Origin: an uncultured Bacteroides sp.
Lineage (GTDB): Bacteria > Bacteroidota > Bacteroidia > Chitinophagales > Chitinophagaceae
Length of the DNA: 55,824 nt
Assembly (NCBI GenBank): GCA_902168085.1
Contig: CABHOP010000007.1
Coordinates: 1 to 55,824 of the forward strand
Direction: 5' to 3'
Each line of letters starts with the position of its first letter. Within the stretch, counting starts at the first letter, position 1. Shown here piece by piece: positions 26,859 to 35,548 of the stretch. A program made the translations under genes and the position numbers. The notes under the pieces were generated by a model. The model was not told the DNA's origin, ran no database searches, and saw only the letters and a program-made list of their open reading frames with translations.

Positions 26859-29684
26859 ATGAAGCCCTTTTCTCATTACATCTCGCGCAAGATATTAGCT
26901 GTGCTGATATTGATGGGTGGGTATGGTAGTACTGCTATAGCTCAAGACCTGAAAGCAGCTATCCCCACAGATTCAAAAGTTGTAAAAGGTAAGTTTGCCA
27001 ATGGCCTTACTTATTACATCCGTCCAAACGCTAAGCCGGAAAAGAAAGTGGAACTCCGACTGGTGATCAATGCAGGTTCTATACTGGAAGATAACGACCA
27101 GCAGGGCCTTGCTCACTTTATGGAGCACATGAACTTCAACGGTAGTAAAAACTTCCCTAAGAACGAGTTGGTTAGTTACCTGCAATCTATAGGTGTAGAG
27201 TTTGGTGCCGACCTGAATGCTTATACAAGCTTCGATGAAACGGTATATATACTGCCGGTGCCAACCGACAAACCCGGTAACCTGGATAAAGGTTTCCAGA
27301 TAATAGAAGACTGGGCACATAATGCACTGCTTACTAATAAAGATATTGACGACGAACGTGCTGTAGTACTGGAAGAAAGCCGATTAGGTAAAGGTGCTGA
27401 AATGCGCATGCTGGATAAATACCTGCCTAAACTGATGATGGGCTCTCAATATGCCAGCCGCCTGCCCATAGGCAAGGATGATATCCTGAAAAACTTTAAA
27501 TACGAAACCATCCGCCGTTTTTATAGCGATTGGTATCGTCCGGACTTAATGGCTGTGGCCATAGTAGGTGACATAGACGAGGCCACGGCTATGAAATACC
27601 TGAAGAAGCACTTCGAGGGTATGAAAAATCCTGCTAAAGAGCGTGAACGTAAAGCGTTTGAAGTTCCTGCCCGTAAAGCTGCAGAAGCCATGGTACTTAC
27701 TGATAAAGAAGCTACCAGCTACCAATTGCAGCTTATTTTCCCTTCAGTGAAAAAACTGGATGAAAAAACAGTAGGCGACTACAGGGAAAATATTGAAAGG
27801 CAATTGGTGACGCAAATGCTGAACCGCCGTATGAGCGACCTGGCACGTAGTAGCAATCCTCCGTTCCCTTATGCTTACGTAGGTTTCGATGGTTGGGCAC
27901 GCGATTATGAAAACTTCAGTGCAGCCACATCTTTTGGTGCCGATGGCCCGGAGAAAGCCCTGAATGCACTAACGGCTGAACTGCTGCGTGCCAAACAATA
28001 TGGCTTTACAAACAGCGAACTGGAACTGGCTAAAAAAGGTGTTATGAGCTTTATAGAAAAAGCTTATAACGAAAGGAACACCACAGAAAGTGGCAATATC
28101 GTTGGCGAATACGTTCGCAACTTCCTTGAAAATGAGCCTATACCAGGTATAGAAGCTGAATATGAGCATTACAAACAAATGGTGCCGGGGATTACACTTG
28201 AAGAAATGAATGCCAACATCAAAGCATGGATGAGCAATATGAATTTCTTCTCACTCATCACAGGGCCAGAGCAAGGTGCTATCAAGTTGCCTACAGATGC
28301 CGAACTGCTGGCAATGACGCAGAAAGGCTTTAGCCAGGAAGTGAAGGCTATGGAAGAAAAGAAAGTAGCTTCCAGCCTGCTGGATAAAAAACCAACACCT
28401 GGTAAAGTGGTTTCTAAAACAGATAACAAAGACTTTGGTGTAACTACACTGACATTGAGCAATGGCATCAAAGTGACTATTAAACCTACCGACTTCAAGA
28501 GCGATGAGATCATCGTAAAAGGTTTGAAAAAAGGTGGTTTGAGCAACTATGGTGTAGCGGATAAATATAGTGCTAAGTATGCCGGTGCGGTAGTTGGTTC
28601 TATGGGCTTTGGTAGCTTCAACCCTACAGACCTGGAAAAGGTTATTGCAGGCAAGAGTATTAAAGCGGGTGCCGGTTTGGGTGAAAACGCAACCAACGTA
28701 TCAGGTACCAGCACGGTGAAAGATTTTGAAACAATGCTGCAATTGATGTACCTGAAGCTGATGCAACCGCGTAAAGACGATGCATTATTTAAAGCTTTCA
28801 AAGACAAACAAAAAATGCAGTTGCAATTCCTGTCTGCTAACCCTCAGTATTCATTCATTGATACGCTGGTAAGCGCATTATATAACAAAAATCCATTAGC
28901 AGATGAACCAATCCCTAAACCTGCACATTTCGAAGCTATCAACCTGGACAGGTCTCTGGAGATTTACAAGAACGAAGTAAGCAATGCCGATGGTTATGAA
29001 TTTTTCATAGTTGGTAATGTAAAAGTTGATGAGATAACGCCGCTGGTAGAAACTTACTTAGGTAGCTTACCATCAACCGGCAAAACACCAAAGGTTACTG
29101 ATAATGGTGTTCGCCCTATAAATGGTGCTACTACCCTGAAGTATAGGAAAGGTAAAGAAAAGCAAAGCCTTATCATCGCTTCTTTTTATGGCGAAAGGCC
29201 ATACAGCGAAAAGCTGGAAATGAAAGCGGATGCACTTACCGAAATTCTGAACATCAAGGTAATAGAAGAACTGCGCGAGAAAATGGGTGGTACTTACAGT
29301 GGTGGTTTTGGTGCACAATTCGAGAAAGATCCATATAACAATTATTCTATTCAATACCAATTGCCTTGCGGACCGGAAAATGTAGATAAACTGATAAAAG
29401 CTACCAAAGAGGTGATAGCAGAAATCAAGAAAAATGGCCCGGACCCTAAGGACCTGGAGAAAGTAAAAGCGACATGGCATGAGCAACATCGCGAAGAAGT
29501 GAAAGACAATAACTACTGGTCTATTGTACTTCCTGAATCACTTTTCTGGAACAGGTATAACGAATATGTGCTGCAACATGATAAAATGATCGATCAACTG
29601 ACGGTTAACGATGTCAAAGAAGTGGCTAATGACCTGATGGATGGTAAGAATGAATTTTGGGCTATTCTGTATCCTGAATCATAA
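26859..29684 (+). CDS. M16 family zinc metalloprotease (two-domain, periplasmic)
   Basis: A 941-residue insulinase-type protease. A signal peptide (to TAIAQ) precedes the N-terminal M16 domain carrying the inverted zinc motif HFMEH (residues 86-90, from HxxEH) with the downstream Glu in VVLEESRLGKG. Inactive-type M16_C domains follow, with a second half from about residue 520. This is the pitrilysin/PqqL-like layout, acting on peptides in the periplasm. It is divergent from glmM and ends with a strong terminator. Confidence 0.94.
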   Translation: MKPFSHYISRKILAVLILMGGYGSTAIAQDLKAAIPTDSKVVKGKFANGLTYYIRPNAKPEKKVELRLVINAGSILEDNDQQGLAHFMEHMNFNGSKNFPKNELVSYLQSIGVEFGADLNAYTSFDETVYILPVPTDKPGNLDKGFQIIEDWAHNALLTNKDIDDERAVVLEESRLGKGAEMRMLDKYLPKLMMGSQYASRLPIGKDDILKNFKYETIRRFYSDWYRPDLMAVAIVGDIDEATAMKYLKKHFEGMKNPAKERERKAFEVPARKAAEAMVLTDKEATSYQLQLIFPSVKKLDEKTVGDYRENIERQLVTQMLNRRMSDLARSSNPPFPYAYVGFDGWARDYENFSAATSFGADGPEKALNALTAELLRAKQYGFTNSELELAKKGVMSFIEKAYNERNTTESGNIVGEYVRNFLENEPIPGIEAEYEHYKQMVPGITLEEMNANIKAWMSNMNFFSLITGPEQGAIKLPTDAELLAMTQKGFSQEVKAMEEKKVASSLLDKKPTPGKVVSKTDNKDFGVTTLTLSNGIKVTIKPTDFKSDEIIVKGLKKGGLSNYGVADKYSAKYAGAVVGSMGFGSFNPTDLEKVIAGKSIKAGAGLGENATNVSGTSTVKDFETMLQLMYLKLMQPRKDDALFKAFKDKQKMQLQFLSANPQYSFIDTLVSALYNKNPLADEPIPKPAHFEAINLDRSLEIYKNEVSNADGYEFFIVGNVKVDEITPLVETYLGSLPSTGKTPKVTDNGVRPINGATTLKYRKGKEKQSLIIASFYGERPYSEKLEMKADALTEILNIKVIEELREKMGGTYSGGFGAQFEKDPYNNYSIQYQLPCGPENVDKLIKATKEVIAEIKKNGPDPKDLEKVKATWHEQHREEVKDNNYWSIVLPESLFWNRYNEYVLQHDKMIDQLTVNDVKEVANDLMDGKNEFWAILYPES

Positions 29685-29706
29685 TTATCAAAATAAGCTA
29701 AATGAT

Positions 29707-29735
29707 AAAGCCCCGGAAAACCGGGGCTTTTCTTT
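29707..29735 (+). terminator. Rho-independent terminator of the M16 protease gene
   Basis: A 10-base GC-rich stem (AAAGCCCCGG with CCGGGGCTTT), AAAA loop and T-run 20 bases past the stop codon. Convergent recA ends at 29773. Confidence 0.9.
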
Positions 29736-29772
29736 TTGTATACTAACCCAAAAATTATCTGAATAACAGTTA

Positions 29773-30771
29773 TTATGCTTCGGCGGGTTGCAGTGCCATG
29801 CGTATGCGGGCTTCAATTTCTGCAGTTACTTCCGGGTTATCGAACAGGAACTGCTTCACAGCATCGCGACCCTGGCCTATTTTACCTTCGTTGTAGCTAA
29901 ACCAGCTACCGCTTTTTTGCAGTATACCCAGTTCTACACCCATATCTATTATTTCACCTACTTTGCTGATACCTTCACCAAAAATGATATCAAACTCTAC
30001 CTGTCGGAATGGAGGGGCTACTTTATTCTTTACCACCTTCACACGTGTACGGTTACCACTGGCTACATCTCCATCCTTTATCTGGCTTACACGGCGAATG
30101 TCTAAACGTACAGAAGCATAGAACTTCAGTGCATTACCGCCGGTAGTTGTTTCAGGGTTGCCAAACATTACACCTATCTTCTCGCGCAGCTGGTTGATGA
30201 AGATACAGCAGCAGCCTGTGCGGTTGATGGTAGCTGTCAGTTTCCGTAGTGCCTGGCTCATCAGCCTTGCCTGCAGGCCCATTTTGCTATCACCCATTTC
30301 GCCTTCCAGTTCGCCCTTAGGCACCAGTGCCGCTACAGAGTCTATCACTACTACATCTATAGCGCCCGATGATATCAGCCTGTCGGCTATTTCAAGTGCC
30401 TGCTCACCATAGTCCGGTTGAGAGATGATAAGATTATCTACATCTACACCCAGCTTGCGTGCATAAGAAGCATCAAAAGCATGCTCTGCATCTATAATAG
30501 CGCAAATGCCGCCTTTCTTTTGTGCTTCTGCTATAGTGTGTATAGCTATCGTTGTTTTACCTGAAGATTCAGGGCCATATATCTCAATGATACGTCCGCG
30601 AGGAAAACCACCTACACCCAAAGCTACATCCAGCCCCAGGCTACCGGTGCTTATCACATCTATCTTATCCTGTTGTTTATCGCCCAGCATCATTACCGAG
30701 CCTTTACCATAATCCTTCTCTATCTTATCGAGTGCCAGTTTTAAAACCTTCAGTTTGTCGTCTGCTGCCAT
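29773..30771 (-). CDS. recA: RecA recombinase
   Basis: A 332-residue RecA, ATP-dependent strand-exchange protein and SOS coprotease. Walker A is GPESSGKT, Walker B is [13 protein letters not shown], loop 2 is in [18 protein letters not shown]. The C-terminal acidic tail is short compared with E. coli RecA. Single gene; a TATATTTG promoter with an overlapping palindrome lies upstream. Confidence 0.98.
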   Translation of the reverse strand: MAADDKLKVLKLALDKIEKDYGKGSVMMLGDKQQDKIDVISTGSLGLDVALGVGGFPRGRIIEIYGPESSGKTTIAIHTIAEAQKKGGICAIIDAEHAFDASYARKLGVDVDNLIISQPDYGEQALEIADRLISSGAIDVVVIDSVAALVPKGELEGEMGDSKMGLQARLMSQALRKLTATINRTGCCCIFINQLREKIGVMFGNPETTTGGNALKFYASVRLDIRRVSQIKDGDVASGNRTRVKVVKNKVAPPFRQVEFDIIFGEGISKVGEIIDMGVELGILQKSGSWFSYNEGKIGQGRDAVKQFLFDNPEVTAEIEARIRMALQPAEA

Positions 30772-30805
30772 TTTATTGCTGTTTTTTGCTAAACTAATTT
30801 TTTTT

Positions 30806-30840
30806 CAAATATAGACACGATTTTTTGATTTTTGTACAAA
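30806..30840 (-). promoter_or_regulatory. recA promoter with palindrome over the -33 element
   Basis: On the minus strand TATATTTG (30813-30806) fits TAnnTTTG. About 23 bases upstream a TTTG forms part of the perfect 10-base palindrome TTTGTACAAA (30831-30840). The palindrome is a candidate damage-response operator; no LexA match is claimed. Confidence 0.45.
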
Positions 30841-30890
30841 TGTTTAAAAAAGTTATCCACATTTGTTTAGCGTGCAAAAATGACTCAATT

Positions 30891-31400
30891 TTAAGCAGTT
30901 TCCAGCTTGCTATATATGTTCTTTAATTGCCTGATATGCCTTGTAGCATGGCAATACATGAACCAAAGCCATTCGAAGCCGGTAAATTCACCCATGCCGG
31001 GTATCTCAAAATCTGTACAAATGAGGGAAAGATCCAGGTCTTTTATGCCACTTAAAATTTCCCCGCGCGACTCCTTAAGTGATTGATAAATGGCATTTTT
31101 ATCGTGCGGGCCTGCAGATGGGTTATTAAAATCGGGATTTTCCATCTTGATATTATAATTCAGAAATACTGCTTCGGTAGCCGGCACTTTCTCATCTATT
31201 TTGCGGTTGCTTGGTTTAGCAGTGCCATTAAGCAGGTTTAGCATACCTTTTTCCGATAATGAAATATGTTCGCAGCATTGCCCACCTGTCCAGCTGCCTT
31301 CAAATGGTACAGTGTTGAACTCGTCTGGTGTGAATGTATGTATGGTATTCAGCAGTTCTTGTGTCTGGCGTTCCAGTGTTGATATGATCTCTGTATTCAT
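30891..31400 (-). CDS. DinB superfamily protein
   Basis: A 169-residue four-helix DinB/YfiT-type protein, usually metal-binding and often a thiol transferase or of unknown role. The metal-binding His pattern is visible: His in SWTGGQCCEHIS and the pair in CHATRHIRQL. The start is ATG 31400 (an ATG at 31409 would overlap the DoxX stop). It is the last of five minus-strand genes spaced by 1-51 bases. Confidence 0.85.
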   Translation of the reverse strand: MNTEIISTLERQTQELLNTIHTFTPDEFNTVPFEGSWTGGQCCEHISLSEKGMLNLLNGTAKPSNRKIDEKVPATEAVFLNYNIKMENPDFNNPSAGPHDKNAIYQSLKESRGEILSGIKDLDLSLICTDFEIPGMGEFTGFEWLWFMYCHATRHIRQLKNIYSKLETA

Positions 31401-31401
31401 G

Positions 31402-31773
31402 TTATGCATTTTTAGCTTTAAGTCGTTTATGATAATAGATATAGGAACCAATACCCAAACCGAATGGCACCACCATGAATAGCATCGAAATATTGGGCAT
31501 AACATTGGCTGCTGAATAAGTAGCGCCTATCAGGTCGAAGAACAAACCGGCATAAGCCCATTCCTTAATGCGCGGATAACCTGGAACGAGAATGGCAATA
31601 ACACCTAATGCCTTAGCCACACCTATAAAAGGAATGAAATAATCAGGATATCCCAGCTGACGCATAAAGGTGAGCGCTTCCTCTGTTACCATAATATCGG
31701 GTATGGCCGACATGAGCATGAATGCACCAAATAGTGCTGTGAAGACCCAATAGATGATGTTCGTTTTTTTCAT
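31402..31773 (-). CDS. DoxX family membrane protein
   Basis: A 123-residue inner-membrane protein with four helices (from IIYWVFTALFGAFMLMSAIPD to MLFMVVPFGLGIGSYIYYH). FIGVAKALGVIAIL and KEWAYAGLFFDLIGA are typical DoxX/DUF6326-like segments. Start ATG 31773 opens with KKT and a membrane helix; the upstream extension is unlikely because it overlaps the preceding small gene. Its stop is directly followed by the DinB gene. Probable redox or stress-related membrane function; unknown in detail. Confidence 0.85.
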   Translation of the reverse strand: MKKTNIIYWVFTALFGAFMLMSAIPDIMVTEEALTFMRQLGYPDYFIPFIGVAKALGVIAILVPGYPRIKEWAYAGLFFDLIGATYSAANVMPNISMLFMVVPFGLGIGSYIYYHKRLKAKNA

Positions 31774-31805
31774 AAGTAATATTTGATAGTTAGAAAAGTT
31801 TGTGC

Positions 31806-32027
31806 TTAATCCAGCATGCTGCAATGATAGCCTTTGCTGCAAACGAGTTGTATTACCTGTAATGCGGCCAGGTTACTGCCCTCTATCCGCAACACTTTAT
31901 CGCAGTCTTCCAGGTCCACACTTACCCTGCTGCCCGGGAAATACCGGTGTAGTAATGTGGTTACCATATCGGCATCTATAGGTGCTGATATATTGGTTTT
32001 AAATACTTCAACTGTTCGTACATTCAT
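31806..32027 (-). CDS. Small HMA-like protein of unknown function
   Basis: A 73-residue protein with a predicted beta-alpha-beta-beta-alpha-beta order like ferredoxin-type heavy-metal-associated domains: VEVFKTNISAPIDADMVTTLL, then VSVDLEDCDKVLRIEG. It lacks the CxxC pair, so it probably does not bind copper the usual way; single Cys residues are at DLEDCDK and LVCSKG. Similar small proteins recur in Bacteroidota genomes. It lies in the five-gene run, between a VOC gene and DoxX. Confidence 0.7.
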   Translation of the reverse strand: MNVRTVEVFKTNISAPIDADMVTTLLHRYFPGSRVSVDLEDCDKVLRIEGSNLAALQVIQLVCSKGYHCSMLD

Positions 32028-32078
32028 TTTTCGTAAGGCGCAAAGCATAGCTGTGTGATTAATAGTGATAATAAATGG

Positions 32079-32495
32079 TCAGTTGTTTCCGTAATATAAT
32101 ATCCAGTCTATTCCATATTTATCTGTCAGGGCGCCGATAGTGCCCATGAAAAAATCGTGTAGGGGGCGGGTAGCTACACCACCGCTTGAAAGCTTTGAAT
32201 ACATCGCTGTTATTTCTTCTTTACTGGTGCAGGTAAGCGATATGTTTACATGGCTTTTTACCTTTTCATTCTGTGGCTCGCCCATATCTGATGCCATCAG
32301 CAGGATTGTATCATTTTTCAGTAGCGTGCCGTGCAATATGTTCTGTTGCAAATGTGCCGGCCATTCTTTTGCCATAGGAGATTCACCTATGGTTTGCAGG
32401 TTAAGTTGTGCATCCAGGCAATCTTTATAGAAGTTCATGGCTTCAGCACAATTGCCCTGGAATACCAGGTACGGATGGATCATGATCTGTTTCAT
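32079..32495 (-). CDS. VOC (glyoxalase-like/PhnB-like) family protein
   Basis: A 138-residue single-domain VOC protein of the PhnB-like/3-demethylubiquinone-9-methyltransferase-like type: HPYLVFQGNCAEAMNFYKDC at the start, a loop of small residues and DKYGIDWILYYG at the end. It is paralogous to the next gene upstream (32514-32939), from which it is separated by 18 bases. Substrate unknown; the family includes metal-dependent lyases, dioxygenases and antibiotic-binding proteins. Confidence 0.85.
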   Translation of the reverse strand: MKQIMIHPYLVFQGNCAEAMNFYKDCLDAQLNLQTIGESPMAKEWPAHLQQNILHGTLLKNDTILLMASDMGEPQNEKVKSHVNISLTCTSKEEITAMYSKLSSGGVATRPLHDFFMGTIGALTDKYGIDWILYYGNN

Positions 32496-32513
32496 ATACA
32501 TCAATATTTCTTT

Positions 32514-32939
32514 TCAAAATGAACTGTTCTCATAGTTTATCATCCATTGCACGCCATATTTATCTATAAACATGCCGAACAGGGAACCCCAAAACGCTTT
32601 TTCCAGTGGCATGGTGACACTGCCTCCTTGAGACAGGCCGTTAAATAACTTAGTGGCTTCTTCTTCTGTTTCTGCACTAATAGAGATATGGAAATTATCT
32701 CCTTGATGCATTGTACCAAAAATGTCGGGCCTGTCGCTGCCTAATATGGTTGTGCCATTGCCGATGGGTAATGCTATGTGCATAATCTTGTCGGGGTTGT
32801 TTTCGGGTGAAGGCACTTCTTCGGGTATGTCTTTAAACCGCATAATATGTTGAAACTCTGTACCGAAAACTGACCTGTAAAAATTAAAGGCTTCCTCGGT
32901 ATTGCCACTGAAGTTGAGGTAAGGATTTACTGCTGCCAT
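32514..32939 (-). CDS. VOC (PhnB-like) family protein
   Basis: A 141-residue VOC protein, first gene of the five-gene run. The start at ATG 32939 gives NPYLNFSGNTEEAFNFYRSVFG, the family N-terminus; the frame is open 36 codons further upstream without resemblance. It ends DKYGVQWMINYEN, matching its neighbour. The 127-base gap to the divergent GlxA-type regulator holds the promoters of both. Confidence 0.85.
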   Translation of the reverse strand: MAAVNPYLNFSGNTEEAFNFYRSVFGTEFQHIMRFKDIPEEVPSPENNPDKIMHIALPIGNGTTILGSDRPDIFGTMHQGDNFHISISAETEEEATKLFNGLSQGGSVTMPLEKAFWGSLFGMFIDKYGVQWMINYENSSF

Positions 32940-33033
32940 CTTTGTCGTTTTAAGCTGATGAATAATTGTAACAACAAAGCTATTGCGGCTGCCAAATAAT
33001 GATGGGGTGATAGTACGGCAAATAAAGGGGTTG

Positions 33034-33062
33034 TTTGCGACACACATATTTCTTTAAATTTG
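33034..33062 (+). promoter_or_regulatory. Candidate promoter of the GlxA-type regulator
   Basis: TTTG (33034-33037) and TAAATTTG (33055-33062) are separated by 17 bases, matching the Bacteroidota -33/-7 pair. The -7 ends only 4 bases before the ATG, so the transcript would start at or near the start codon (leaderless). Confidence 0.45.
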
Positions 33063-33066
33063 AAGT

Positions 33067-34047
33067 ATGGTACACGTATCGATTCTCGTTCCCAAAGGAG
33101 CCATATTGGCTAGTCTTGAAGGCTCAAGACAATTATTTGCACAAGTAAATCAGTTTGCGAAGATGAGAGGCGCCTCGCCATTGTTCAAAATACAGTTGGT
33201 GGGCATCGAAAGTGAAACGAAAGTAAGTGGTGGGCTGTTTACAGTAAATGCGGATGCATTGCTGCAGGATGTAAAAAAGACCAATCTCATCATCATACCC
33301 GCCATAGATGGCGACATGAAAAAGGCATTGGAAGAAAATGAAGCCTTCGTGCCCTGGATGCTGAAGCAGCATAGCAAAGGGGCAGAGATAGCCAGCCTGT
33401 GCCTTGGTGCTTTTCTGCTGGCATCTACTGGCCTGCTGGATGGAAAAAAATGTGCTACACACTGGGTAGCCGCCAATGATTTTATGAAAATGTTTCCACA
33501 GGTGCAGTTGGTACAGGAAAAAATCATTACAGCAGAAAACGGTATTTATTCTAGCGGGGGGGCATTCTCGTATCTTAACCTCATACTCCATTTGATAGAG
33601 CGATATGCAGGTCATGATATGGCTGTATTATGTGCTAAAGTATTTGCCATAGAAATGGAGCGTAACAGCCAGGCATCCTTTATTATCTTTCAGGGACAGA
33701 AAGAGCATGAAGATGAGCATGTGCGCAAAGCACAGGAGTTTATCGAAGCGAACTTCCAGGAAAAAACAACCGTAGACCAACTGGCTGATATGTTTGCTAT
33801 AGGCAGGCGCAGCTTTGAACGTAGGTTCAAGAAAGCAACCAAGAACACCGTGTCTGAGTACATGCAGCGCGTAAAAGTGGAAGCTGCTAAAAAGCAGTTG
33901 GAAGCAACACGAAAGAATGTGAACGAAGTGATGTATGATGTAGGTTACTCCGATATCAAAGCATTCCGTACTACCTTCAAAAAAGTAACAGGCCTATCTC
34001 CACTGGAATACCGTAATAAGTACAACAGCGTATCCATGGCTGTGTAA
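33067..34047 (+). CDS. GlxA family transcriptional regulator (DJ-1/PfpI plus AraC HTH)
   Basis: A 326-residue regulator. The N-terminal DJ-1/PfpI-like domain (residues about 5-180) has the nucleophile-elbow-like SLCLGAFLLASTGLLDG with Cys and CATHW nearby. The C-terminal AraC-type HTH pair spans about 225-320 (FGIGRRSFERRFKKATKN is close to the usual motif; then DVGYSDIKAFRTTFKKVTGLSPLEYR). Such proteins usually activate neighbouring detoxification or catabolic genes. It is divergent from the VOC/DoxX/DinB operon, a plausible target. Confidence 0.93.
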   Translation: MVHVSILVPKGAILASLEGSRQLFAQVNQFAKMRGASPLFKIQLVGIESETKVSGGLFTVNADALLQDVKKTNLIIIPAIDGDMKKALEENEAFVPWMLKQHSKGAEIASLCLGAFLLASTGLLDGKKCATHWVAANDFMKMFPQVQLVQEKIITAENGIYSSGGAFSYLNLILHLIERYAGHDMAVLCAKVFAIEMERNSQASFIIFQGQKEHEDEHVRKAQEFIEANFQEKTTVDQLADMFAIGRRSFERRFKKATKNTVSEYMQRVKVEAAKKQLEATRKNVNEVMYDVGYSDIKAFRTTFKKVTGLSPLEYRNKYNSVSMAV

Positions 34048-34057
34048 TATTTAAAAG

Positions 34058-34093
34058 AGATAAAGAGCAGCACTGTTGTGCTGCTCTTTATCT
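34058..34093. terminator. Bidirectional hairpin terminator
   Basis: A perfect 16-base stem (AGATAAAGAGCAGCAC with its complement) and TGTT loop between the convergent GlxA-type gene and the DUF1772 gene. Confidence 0.85.
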
Positions 34094-34102
34094 TTATGGT
34101 AA

Positions 34103-34609
34103 CTAACTTGGTCGCTTGGCTATGCAGGCAATGATCGTTAGTATGCAACAGAGCATAGCGGCAGCCGTACGAATATTGTTCAGCATATTCCATTTAGCTT
34201 CAAAAGCATTGCGTTGGGCCGCCATCGCATCGGCAGATGCACCCTCTAAGTTGAATGCAGCTATTGCATCATTCAGTGGCACATTGCCAGCCACCGTTAT
34301 GCCAAACACCCCGACTGCATATACAATAGCTGCCGATAACAGTAGGATGGAAGTTTGGCTATCTCCGCAGTTGTAATGTATAAAGGTGCTGATAGGTAAC
34401 AGCAATAAAGTGCCGAAGAACGAAGAAAAGAATACAGGGTTTAGTATAGCCTTGTTCATGGCTTGCATAGATGCCAGATAATTAGCATCTGATAATTTGG
34501 CAAGACCTGGTACTACCGAGCACGACCATGAGTAAAATAAGCCGGCCATGAGCGCTGCTGCGGTTGCAGCAAGTATTAATACGATGTTTGCAGGTGTTAG
34601 CATAGCCAA
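34103..34609 (-). CDS. DUF1772 (anthrone oxygenase-like) membrane protein
   Basis: A 168-residue protein with four membrane helices (IVLILAATAAALMAGLFYSW at the start, a helix near residue 60, one near 95 and one near 145). The motif GLFYSWSCSVVPGLA and NAIAAF-type residues match the DUF1772 family, related to fungal anthrone oxygenases. It is 14 bases downstream of the QorB-like gene, so the two may be cotranscribed. Substrate unknown. Confidence 0.8.
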   Translation of the reverse strand: MAMLTPANIVLILAATAAALMAGLFYSWSCSVVPGLAKLSDANYLASMQAMNKAILNPVFFSSFFGTLLLLPISTFIHYNCGDSQTSILLLSAAIVYAVGVFGITVAGNVPLNDAIAAFNLEGASADAMAAQRNAFEAKWNMLNNIRTAAAMLCCILTIIACIAKRPS

Positions 34610-34623
34610 GGTGCTTTGTTATG

Positions 34624-35475
34624 TTAAATGCTTTGAATGAAGTCGATAAGCCCTGTAGGTTTGCGCTGCAAAATTTCTTCCAATGTATGATCTACATGAG
34701 AAAATTCGTTAGCTCTTACGCTACCTGCTAGTGTCATAAACCAGTCTATTTCTGCAGTGCTCATCTGCAGTTCTGCCAGTTGTTCTTTCATTGCTGCCTC
34801 TTCTACATCGGTAAAAGTAGCAGGTAGCTTCTTTTCATTAGCCAATATGGTGGCAATATCCTGAAAGCTGAATGCAGCAGCGCCTGTTATCTCATATGCT
34901 TTGTTCTCATGGCTTTTTTCTGTCATTACAATACTCAACGCCTCAGCAATATCTATTCGCGATACAAAGCTTACCACGCCATCACCTGCCGGAAATTGGA
35001 TGTTGCCATCATACAGCCCGCTACCTATGAACTGTGGTATGGTTTCTAAGTATAAGCTATTTCTGAAAAACGTATAAGTCATTCCACTGGCTATAATATC
35101 ATTCTCTGTTTTCAAAGACTGCCTGGCAGACAAAAAATGATGATTTTCCTGTGGCTTTACGCTGCTGGTATAGATAATATGTTTTACACCTTGCAGTCTC
35201 GCTGCGGTTACTACATTCCATTCTTCTCTTGCTGCTTGCTCGCCAATGCTGGATGTAGATATCTGCAATAGCTTTTCTACACCGGTAAGTGCAATTTTCA
35301 GAGATGCCATGTCATTGTAGTCTGCTACTCTGATGTGGATGCCGGTTCCGGAAAATGATTCCAGTTTCTGGGCATCGCGCACAATGGCTACAATGTTGCC
35401 CGGTTCTGTTTTTGTCAGTAAATGTTTCAATGTGGCTTGGCCCAATTGGCCACTTGCGCCTGTAATTGCTATCAT
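34624..35475 (-). CDS. NAD(P)H quinone oxidoreductase-like SDR (NmrA/QorB type)
   Basis: A 283-residue atypical SDR. The N-terminal GASGQLGQATL is the cofactor loop and IVAIVRDAQK follows. The YTSSVKP segment and IGSGLYDG... region match the QOR2/NmrA-like group that uses NAD(P)H to reduce quinones or binds NADP as a redox sensor. Upstream of the DUF1772 gene and downstream of an AraC regulator on the same strand, which may control both. Confidence 0.88.
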   Translation of the reverse strand: MIAITGASGQLGQATLKHLLTKTEPGNIVAIVRDAQKLESFSGTGIHIRVADYNDMASLKIALTGVEKLLQISTSSIGEQAAREEWNVVTAARLQGVKHIIYTSSVKPQENHHFLSARQSLKTENDIIASGMTYTFFRNSLYLETIPQFIGSGLYDGNIQFPAGDGVVSFVSRIDIAEALSIVMTEKSHENKAYEITGAAAFSFQDIATILANEKKLPATFTDVEEAAMKEQLAELQMSTAEIDWFMTLAGSVRANEFSHVDHTLEEILQRKPTGLIDFIQSI

Positions 35476-35548
35476 GACTATTGCTTTAATTGCTTAAGCA
35501 AAAATCATTCAGCCGTTAACCTTAAAATAGAATAAAACCGACACTCGG

